In this document: piece by piece, positions 1 to 5,493 of the stretch
How positions within the stretch are numbered: the first letter of the stretch is position 1
Layout: every line of letters begins with the position of its first letter
Source of the DNA: an uncultured SAR86 cluster bacterium
Lineage (GTDB): Bacteria > Pseudomonadota > Gammaproteobacteria > Magnimaribacterales > D2472
Length of the DNA: 36,997 bases
Direction: 5' to 3'
NCBI GenBank assembly: GCA_902516285.1
Contig: CABXXT010000011.1
Span: forward strand, 1 to 36,997
Position numbers and translations under genes: made by a program
Notes under the pieces: generated by a model
The model's input: only the letters and a program-made list of their open reading frames with translations
Told to the model about the DNA's origin: nothing
Database searches by the model: none

Positions 1-506
1 AATTAACTGGAACTAATGCTGAAGTTGCGATAGGTCAATGGGAATATCAGTGTTTCGGTAAAGGCATTAAAGCTGCTGATGATTTATGGGTAAGTCGTTA
101 TATGCTATATAAGATTGCTGAAGAATATGGTGTTGGTGTAAACATACATCCTAAACCAAAAACTGGTGATTGGAACGGTTCTGGAATGCATACTAACTTT
201 TCAAACGAAGCCATGAGGACTGCAGGAAGTGAAGAACTTTTTAACTCAATGTGTGATAAGTTAGGTGAAGTACATGCAGATGGTATAGCTGCATACGGAT
301 CCGATAACGATATGAGGTTAACTGGTCTTCATGAAACACAAAGTATTGATACTTTCTCTTATGGAGTTAGTGACAGAGGTGCTAGTATAAGAATACCTGT
401 ATACACAGTTGAGCATGATTGGAATGGTTATCTTGAAGATAGAAGACCTGCTTCAAATGCAGACCCTTACAAAATTCTTGCGCATATTGTAGGCACGCTT
501 ACGTAA
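1..506 (+). CDS. glnII: Glutamine synthetase, eukaryote-type GSII (C-terminal part, 5' end outside window)
   Basis: This is the C-terminal part (about 167 codons; reading frame from base 3, stop at 504-506) of a glutamine synthetase, which makes glutamine from glutamate, ammonia and ATP in the cytoplasm. The protein reads GDWNGSGMHTNFS, then LTGLHETQSIDTFSYG and GYLEDRRPASNADPY. These match the ATP/glutamate-binding and C-terminal signatures of the plant, animal and rhizobial GSII family (compare GDWNGAGAHTN and GYLEDRRPASNMDPY, from memory) and not bacterial GSI. GSII enzymes lack the adenylylation loop of GSI, so control would be mainly transcriptional. It lies 47 bases upstream of ntrB, the place normally held by GSI glnA in Gammaproteobacteria. 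The frame is open throughout. The family call is firm; the symbol glnII follows rhizobial usage. Confidence 0.93.
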   Translation, partial: LTGTNAEVAIGQWEYQCFGKGIKAADDLWVSRYMLYKIAEEYGVGVNIHPKPKTGDWNGSGMHTNFSNEAMRTAGSEELFNSMCDKLGEVHADGIAAYGSDNDMRLTGLHETQSIDTFSYGVSDRGASIRIPVYTVEHDWNGYLEDRRPASNADPYKILAHIVGTLT

Positions 507-522
507 TTGTCTTGATGATTTT

Positions 523-546
523 ACTGCCCTATTAATATTGGGCAGT
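523..546 (+). terminator. Hairpin between glutamine synthetase and ntrB; attenuator or weak terminator
   Basis: A perfect 7-bp inverted repeat, ACTGCCC and GGGCAGT, encloses a 10-base AT loop that could itself add A-T pairs. It sits 16 bases after the glutamine synthetase stop and ends 7 bases before the ntrB ATG. The downstream bases (ATTAATT) are AT-rich but contain no run of T, so it is a poor intrinsic terminator by itself. In enterobacteria a terminator-like structure also separates glnA from glnL (ntrB) and lowers downstream expression; the same role is inferred here. Confidence 0.6.
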
Positions 547-553
547 ATTAATT

Positions 554-1633
554 ATGAATTTAGATAATACAGACTTATCATTTTTGAATCAGCTGGCTAC
601 TGAGATTATTATTCTTGATAAAAATTTTAATATTATTTGGCTAAATGACTCAGCTCTTAATAAAGGCTGGGTCATGATCAAAGATAAAAAAAATATTATT
701 ACAGATCAACTTTCAGCTAAGACTAATTCAATCTTAATCGGGCTATTAAAAAAAACTGTCGAAACACATGGATCTAAAACTAAAAGAGATTTTGAAATTA
801 TATCTTCAGATGATTCGAAAAGAATAATTGATCTTACAATTAAGTGGAGCAGAGAATATAAGTCATTGATTCTTGAAATCCTATGTGTAGATAATCTAAA
901 TAAAATAATAGACTCTACTAAAACTTTTTCTACACAAAAAATTGCTGCTAATCTTGCGAGAACGTTAGCTCATGAAGTAAAAAATCCATTATCAGGAATT
1001 AGAGGCAGCGCACAAATCTTAGATAAGAAACTTGATGACAAATTTTCATCAAAATTCTTAAAAATTATTATTGATGAAACAGACAGATTAAATCAAATTG
1101 TCACTAAAATTCTTACGCCTCCTACTAAGCCTAATTTAAATTTCTTTAATATTCATTCGGCACTTGAAAAAGTATTTGCACTTGCAAAAGCTGATAAAAA
1201 TCAAGAGATTGAAATAATAAGAGATTATGATCCAAGTATTCCTGAGATTAATGGAGATGAAAATCTTTTTGTTCAAGCTATTTTAAATATAGTAATGAAT
1301 GCTCAACAAGCTTTGAAAAGTTCTGAAAATCCCTGTGTGATAATTAGATCAAGGGTAAGGTACGGTCAGCCAGTCAATGGCATTATCCATCAAACAGTAT
1401 GTGGAATAGAAATTGAAGACAATGGTCCCGGAATACCAAAAGATATTCATGATCAGGTTTTTTTTCCAATGGTATCTTTAAAAGAAACTGGATCAGGTCT
1501 TGGTCTTACAATTGCACAGGATATTATTCGAATTCATGGTGGAGGGATAACTTTTAAATCTGAGCCTGGTAAAACGTCTTTTTCAATCAATATCCCACTT
1601 AGAATTAAGAATAAGGAGTCTAAAATTGCATAA
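554..1633 (+). CDS. ntrB: Nitrogen regulation sensor histidine kinase NtrB (GlnL)
   Basis: Cytoplasmic kinase/phosphatase that phosphorylates NtrC when nitrogen is scarce and is switched by the PII protein. At 359 residues it is near the usual length (about 350). Residues 1-115 look like a PAS domain with no membrane segment. The H-box is LAHEVKNPLSGIRGSAQ with phospho-acceptor His140. The N-box lies around residues 240-254 (NIVMNAQQAL), the G1 box is DNGPGIP at 289-295 and the G2 box is GSGLGL at 313-318. The HExxNPL form of the H-box is characteristic of NtrB. No Shine-Dalgarno sequence is visible before the ATG; instead the hairpin at 523-546 sits just upstream. The last 8 bases overlap ntrC, so the pair should be co-translated. 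Confidence 0.95.
   Translation: MNLDNTDLSFLNQLATEIIILDKNFNIIWLNDSALNKGWVMIKDKKNIITDQLSAKTNSILIGLLKKTVETHGSKTKRDFEIISSDDSKRIIDLTIKWSREYKSLILEILCVDNLNKIIDSTKTFSTQKIAANLARTLAHEVKNPLSGIRGSAQILDKKLDDKFSSKFLKIIIDETDRLNQIVTKILTPPTKPNLNFFNIHSALEKVFALAKADKNQEIEIIRDYDPSIPEINGDENLFVQAILNIVMNAQQALKSSENPCVIIRSRVRYGQPVNGIIHQTVCGIEIEDNGPGIPKDIHDQVFFPMVSLKETGSGLGLTIAQDIIRIHGGGITFKSEPGKTSFSINIPLRIKNKESKIA
1613..1618 (+). promoter_or_regulatory. Ribosome-binding site of ntrC that supports a TTG start
   Basis: AAGGAG lies inside the end of ntrB, 7 bases before TTG at 1626. No ATG or GTG is available in frame before the receiver-domain motif DDD, so this site supports the TTG start. Confidence 0.75.
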
Positions 1634-3002
1634 AATTTGGATTGCAGATGACGACGAGGCAATAAGAATTGTTCTTGAAGAAACTTTAAATGAAGCTGGT
1701 TTTGAAACACAAGTGTTTGAGACTGGTGATGGTCTTGTAAAACAATTAGAATCTGAAAGTCCTGATTTAATAATAACAGATATTCAAATGCCAGGAATGT
1801 TGGGATACGATGTTTTAAAACATATAAACAATAATTTTGAAGATCTTCCAGTTATTGTAATGACTGCTTTTGCTGATATGCAGGCTGCTGTTGAATCTTT
1901 TGGTGGAGGCGCTTTTGAATATATTCCAAAACCTTTTGATCTAGAGGAAGCACTACAGATTGTTGAGAGAGCTCTTGAAGACAAACCAAAAACAAAAGGA
2001 CTTAAGAAAGACAATAAATTAGATATTATTGGAGAGTCTCAAGCCATGCAAAATGTTTATAGAGCAATTGGAAAATTGTCCAACACAATAGCGACAGTTT
2101 TAATTCAAGGAGAATCTGGAACGGGAAAAGAGCTTATTGCAAAATCACTGCATAAAAATAGCCCAAGGCATGACATGCCTTTTATTGCTCTCAATATGGC
2201 AGATATTCCGAAAGAGTTGGTTGAATCAGAGTTATTTGGCCACGAAAAAGGATCCTTTACTGGAGCTGTCGATAAAAGAGTTGGGAGATTTGAACAGGCA
2301 AATGGAGGTACTTTATTTTTAGATGAAATTGGTGATATGCCTTTAGACTCTCAGACAAGATTGCTTCGTGTACTTTCGAATAAAGAATTTTATAGAGTTG
2401 GAGGAGATAAGCCAATTAAAGTTGATGTAAGAATTATCGCGGCTACTCACCAAAATTTAAATAATCTTGTTTCTCAAAAACATTTTAGAGAAGATTTATT
2501 TTATAGATTAAATGTTATAAAGATTGACGTGCCTCCAATGAAAGATAGAAAAGAGGATATTGATGATCTATCAAAATATTTTCTTAAAAACTATTCGGAT
2601 TCACTAGATGAAGATCTCAGAGTTTTATCCGAAGATGCCAAAAATATCATGATGAAATATGATTGGCCAGGTAACGTCAGGCAGTTAGAGAATGTCTGTT
2701 ATTGGCTAACGTTAATGTCACCAAATCAAAATGTAAAAGCTCAAGACTTACCAACTGAGGTTAAAGAATACGAGATAGTTGATGTTCCTTCTTCATCATG
2801 GGAGGACGGCATGAAAAATTGGCTTAAAAACGTCTCGCTAAATATTGACTCTGGGCTTTCTGAAATCGCAATCACAAAAATTGAAAAAATGCTTATTAAA
2901 ACTGCGCTTGAAAGATCTAACGGTAAGAAAAATGATGCCGCACAAATTTTAGGATGGGGGAGAAATACATTATCAAAAAAAATGAAAGAGCATGGAATTT
3001 AG
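1626..3002 (+). CDS. ntrC: Nitrogen regulation response regulator NtrC (GlnG), sigma-54 activator
   Basis: Sigma-54-dependent enhancer-binding protein acting on nitrogen genes. It has a receiver domain (residues 1-118) with the acidic cluster DDD at 8-10, phospho-acceptor Asp52 (TDIQMPG), Thr80 and Lys102. The AAA+ domain has Walker A GESGTGKE at 162-169, the sigma-54 contact loop GSFTGA at 209-214 and Walker B FLDEIGDMP at 231-239. A Fis-type helix-turn-helix at about 410-458 ends in AAQILGWGRNTLSKKMKE. The length of 458 is close to the usual 465-475. The contact loop has Ser where the commonest form has Ala (GAFTGA); this variant is known in the family. The start is TTG with a good ribosome-binding site, overlapping ntrB by 8 bases. 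Its 3' end overlaps the convergent rhodanese gene by 4 bases. Confidence 0.96.
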   Translation: MHKIWIADDDEAIRIVLEETLNEAGFETQVFETGDGLVKQLESESPDLIITDIQMPGMLGYDVLKHINNNFEDLPVIVMTAFADMQAAVESFGGGAFEYIPKPFDLEEALQIVERALEDKPKTKGLKKDNKLDIIGESQAMQNVYRAIGKLSNTIATVLIQGESGTGKELIAKSLHKNSPRHDMPFIALNMADIPKELVESELFGHEKGSFTGAVDKRVGRFEQANGGTLFLDEIGDMPLDSQTRLLRVLSNKEFYRVGGDKPIKVDVRIIAATHQNLNNLVSQKHFREDLFYRLNVIKIDVPPMKDRKEDIDDLSKYFLKNYSDSLDEDLRVLSEDAKNIMMKYDWPGNVRQLENVCYWLTLMSPNQNVKAQDLPTEVKEYEIVDVPSSSWEDGMKNWLKNVSLNIDSGLSEIAITKIEKMLIKTALERSNGKKNDAAQILGWGRNTLSKKMKEHGI

Positions 3003-3403
3003 ACTAGTGGCAAGTTATCCATTTTCCACTGATTAATTCCGCCCTTTAAAATTAAAATATCTTCAAATCCCTCTTTTTGTAATAGTTCTCCAGAGTTTGG
3101 AGAAACGCTCCCCATTTCACATATCAAAACAATAGATTTATCTTTTTTATTAATTTCATTGCTCCTTCTTATTAGATCATTTGAAGGGATATTGAAAGAA
3201 TTTGTTATAGCCCCATTTTTGAATGACTCTGAGTCTCTCAAGTCAATTAAAAAGGCTTTATCTTTATTGCACAGACTAATTAATTGTTGTGTTGATATTT
3301 TTTTTCCACCTTTTCTTGCATTCGAGATTATTAATAAAACAATCACAATTAATAGTGGTCCTGACAAATAATAATGTTCAATTAAAAAATTAATTAGTTC
3401 CAT
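2999..3403 (-). CDS. yibN: Membrane-anchored rhodanese-like protein (YibN type)
   Basis: 134-residue protein with one N-terminal membrane segment (about residues 13-28, GPLLIVIVLLIISNA) followed by a cytoplasmic rhodanese domain. LIDLRDSESFKNGAI (52-66) and LKGGINQWK (119-127) are typical of the fold. The active-site loop CEMGSVS begins with Cys95, so sulfur transfer is possible, although the loop is not the canonical CxxGxR form. Length and layout match YibN of E. coli, a single-rhodanese-domain inner-membrane protein. It is transcribed divergently from gpmA, as yibN is from the phosphoglycerate mutase gene gpmM in E. coli. Its physiological substrate is unknown. The symbol rests on architecture and neighbourhood. 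Confidence 0.82.
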   Translation of the reverse strand: MELINFLIEHYYLSGPLLIVIVLLIISNARKGGKKISTQQLISLCNKDKAFLIDLRDSESFKNGAITNSFNIPSNDLIRRSNEINKKDKSIVLICEMGSVSPNSGELLQKEGFEDILILKGGINQWKMDNLPLV

Positions 3404-3412
3404 GTATATATT

Positions 3413-3428
3413 ATCTATTAAAATAGAT
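3413..3428. promoter_or_regulatory. Inverted repeat in the rhodanese/gpmA divergent promoter region
   Basis: ATCTATT-AA-AATAGAT is a perfect 7-bp dyad with a 2-base spacer. It lies in the 45-base gap between two divergent start codons (3403 on minus, 3449 on plus). The position suits an operator for either gene, but a chance AT-rich palindrome is possible. Confidence 0.35.
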
Positions 3429-3448
3429 TAAATTATGAAAAAAAGTAA

Positions 3449-4069
3449 ATGAAAAATAGAAATCTAATTTTGGTAAGGCACGGCCAGAGTGAATGGAACG
3501 AAAAAAATCTTTTTACTGGTTGGGAAGATCCAGGATTAACAGCGAAAGGTTCTAATGAAGCAAAAAATGCAGGAACTCTTATCAAAGGTCTAGATATAAA
3601 ATTTGATTACATGTTTACATCAGCTCTTATAAGGGCTCAACTAACTGGTTCTATAATCTTGCAAAACATTGGTCAAGAGGATGTAAAAATTGTAAAAGAT
3701 AAATCTTTAAATGAGAGATTTTATGGTGATCTTCAAGGTCTAAATAAAGATGAGTGCAGAGAAAAATGGGGTGAAGAAACAGTCCAAATATGGAGAAGAT
3801 CTTATGATAAAGGCCCTCCTGGTGGAGAGACTTTAAAAGAAACAGGTGAAAGAGTTTTACCCTACTATTTTGAAGAAATTCATCCATTAATATTAAAAAA
3901 TATGAATGTACTTGTTGCTGCGCACGGGAATTCACTAAGGTCATTAATAAAGTTTTTAGATAATATGTCTGATGAGGATATTGTTAAGTTAGAAATCCCA
4001 ACTGGCGCACCAATTCATTATAGCTTTGATGAGAGTGGTAAGGTAATAAGTAAAATAAATTTAATTTAA
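3449..4069 (+). CDS. gpmA: 2,3-bisphosphoglycerate-dependent phosphoglycerate mutase (short type)
   Basis: Interconverts 3- and 2-phosphoglycerate in glycolysis and gluconeogenesis. LVRHGQSEWN carries the phospho-histidine His11; other active-site residues are Arg62 (SALIRAQ), Glu89 and Arg90 in NERFYGDL, and the second histidine His159 in AAHGNSLR. At 206 residues it is shorter than the 250-residue E. coli enzyme and agrees with the short GpmA form I know from Alphaproteobacteria, including GLNKDE, KWGEE, IWRRSYD and PPGGE. The E. coli neighbourhood of the rhodanese gene carries the unrelated cofactor-independent mutase GpmM instead. It has its own divergent upstream region, and mutY follows after 4 bases. 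Confidence 0.95.
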   Translation: MKNRNLILVRHGQSEWNEKNLFTGWEDPGLTAKGSNEAKNAGTLIKGLDIKFDYMFTSALIRAQLTGSIILQNIGQEDVKIVKDKSLNERFYGDLQGLNKDECREKWGEETVQIWRRSYDKGPPGGETLKETGERVLPYYFEEIHPLILKNMNVLVAAHGNSLRSLIKFLDNMSDEDIVKLEIPTGAPIHYSFDESGKVISKINLI

Positions 4070-4073
4070 TAAC

Positions 4074-5084
4074 TTGAGACTAGAAGACAAAAAATTTTCT
4101 AAAGAGATTATTAAATGGTATCGCCTATTTGGAAGGGATAATTTACCTTGGAGAAATAATGTTTCTCCTTATAAAATTTGGATTTCAGAAATAATGCTTC
4201 AGCAAACTCAAGTTAAAACTGTAATTCCTTTTTACAAAAAATTTCTTAAAAAGTACCCCAATCTAAAATCCATTGCTCCTGCAAGAGAAGATGATATTTT
4301 GGCTCTATGGACAGGCCTTGGATTCTATAGAAGAGCAAAAAACATCTACAAAACAAAAGAGATAATAAAAAAATCTTTCAGCAATAGATTCCCAAAAAAA
4401 TTTAGTGAGTTAGTAGAGTTGCCAGGAATTGGAAGATCAACTGCGGGTGCAATTATGTCAATTGCATATCAGGAGCCTTTTCCTATATTAGATGCAAATG
4501 TAAAAAGAGTTATATCAAGATATAAAAAAATCAATTTAAAAGAAAAAACTTCAATCAAAGAACTCTGGTCTTCTTCAGAAGATCTAACTCCAAAAAAAAA
4601 TATATTTGAGTACACACAAGGTATTATGGATCTTGGTGCAACAATTTGTAGAAGCAAATCTGCTGAATGTTTTGATTGTCCGCTAAAGAAGACATGCAAA
4701 AGCGCCTTTCAAAATTTTCAAATAGAAACTATGGTCAAAAAAACTAGGCCTGTAAAAGATATCTACTTTACCCTAGCCCATTCAAATAATTCATTTTTGC
4801 TATTTAAAAAAAACGATAAAAGTTTTTGGGAAAGTCTTTGGATTCCCTACGATGATAATTACTTAAATAAAGAAAGTATTTTTAAGAAATCTTATAAGAA
4901 AAAGACAGCAACTATAAACCATTGCTTAACGCACCTAGAATTAAATATAAAAATAGAAATTATTGACTATAAAGATATATTTAAAGTGAATTCTAATCTA
5001 GAACATCAATGGATAAATAAAAAACAAATTCGTAATTATGGCCTGCCAAAACCTATAATGACTATAATAGAAGAATATGTCTAA
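4074..5084 (+). CDS. mutY: Adenine DNA glycosylase MutY
   Basis: Removes adenine mispaired with 8-oxoguanine. It has the catalytic Glu39 (SEIMLQQTQV), helix-hairpin-helix LPGIGRSTAGAI (116-127), catalytic Asp140 (ILDANVKR) and a complete 4Fe-4S motif, Cys192-X6-Cys199-X2-Cys202-X5-Cys208. The C-terminal 120 residues correspond to the NUDIX-like domain that reads 8-oxoG; it is divergent and Lys-rich. The 336 residues compare with about 350 in E. coli. The start must be TTG: the in-frame stop upstream is at 4062-4064, TTG at 4074 is the only start codon before the catalytic region, and the next Met is residue 41, beyond the catalytic Glu. No Shine-Dalgarno sequence is visible. It overlaps yggX by 8 bases, the same gene pair as in E. 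coli. Confidence 0.95.
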   Translation: MRLEDKKFSKEIIKWYRLFGRDNLPWRNNVSPYKIWISEIMLQQTQVKTVIPFYKKFLKKYPNLKSIAPAREDDILALWTGLGFYRRAKNIYKTKEIIKKSFSNRFPKKFSELVELPGIGRSTAGAIMSIAYQEPFPILDANVKRVISRYKKINLKEKTSIKELWSSSEDLTPKKNIFEYTQGIMDLGATICRSKSAECFDCPLKKTCKSAFQNFQIETMVKKTRPVKDIYFTLAHSNNSFLLFKKNDKSFWESLWIPYDDNYLNKESIFKKSYKKKTATINHCLTHLELNIKIEIIDYKDIFKVNSNLEHQWINKKQIRNYGLPKPIMTIIEEYV

Positions 5085-5346
5085 AAAAATATTGTGCAAA
5101 AAGCTTGAGAAAGAACTACCAGCTTTACAGATACCTCCAATGCCAGGACCAAAAGGAATTGAAATAATGAATACAGTATCTGAAGAGGCATGGGAGATGT
5201 GGAAATCTCATCAAACTACACTTATTAATGAAAAACACCTTGATATGTCTGATCCAAATAATAGAAAGTGGCTCTTAGAACAAATGGAAAAATTTTTTAA
5301 TAATGAAGATTATGAATCAGCCTCTGGCTTTAAAGCGCTAGATTAA
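5077..5346 (+). CDS. yggX: Fe(2+)-trafficking / oxidative damage protection protein YggX
   Basis: 89-residue cytoplasmic protein of the YggX family, which helps protect iron-sulfur proteins from oxidative damage. It has the family's single Cys7 near the N-terminus (KILCKKLEKE), PGPKG, EEAWEMWKSHQT, LINEKHLDM and the C-terminal NNRKWLLEQMEKFF. The start overlaps the mutY stop in ATGTCTAA, implying translational coupling with the Fe-S repair enzyme MutY. The 147 bases after it (5347-5493) are very AT-rich, and I see no riboswitch or strong terminator there. Confidence 0.93.
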   Translation: MSKKILCKKLEKELPALQIPPMPGPKGIEIMNTVSEEAWEMWKSHQTTLINEKHLDMSDPNNRKWLLEQMEKFFNNEDYESASGFKALD

Positions 5347-5480
5347 AAATAATATTTCATTGATTTTTTGATTAAATAACTAACTGTAAAAATATTTATA
5401 ATTGAAACTATATAGGTTCAAACTTTTTGATTTACAAAGTAAAAAAAATAAAGTTTAATTTATTAAGTTTCATATTTTTA

Positions 5481-5485
5481 GGGAG
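5481..5485 (+). promoter_or_regulatory. Ribosome-binding site of the large flavoprotein gene
   Basis: GGGAG ends 8 bases before the ATG at 5494. This is one of the clearer Shine-Dalgarno sequences in the window and supports that start. Confidence 0.6.
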
Positions 5486-5493
5486 CATGAAAT

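Noticed and set aside
2137-2322. 61-codon open frame inside ntrC
   Set aside because: It lies in another frame of a well-supported gene and its product resembles nothing; a shadow frame.
5347-5493. Possible riboswitch (glycine or SAM type) ahead of the flavoprotein gene
   Set aside because: The spacer is short and AT-rich with no GC-containing conserved core; TATAAT-like strings at 5397-5402 lack a properly spaced -35 element.
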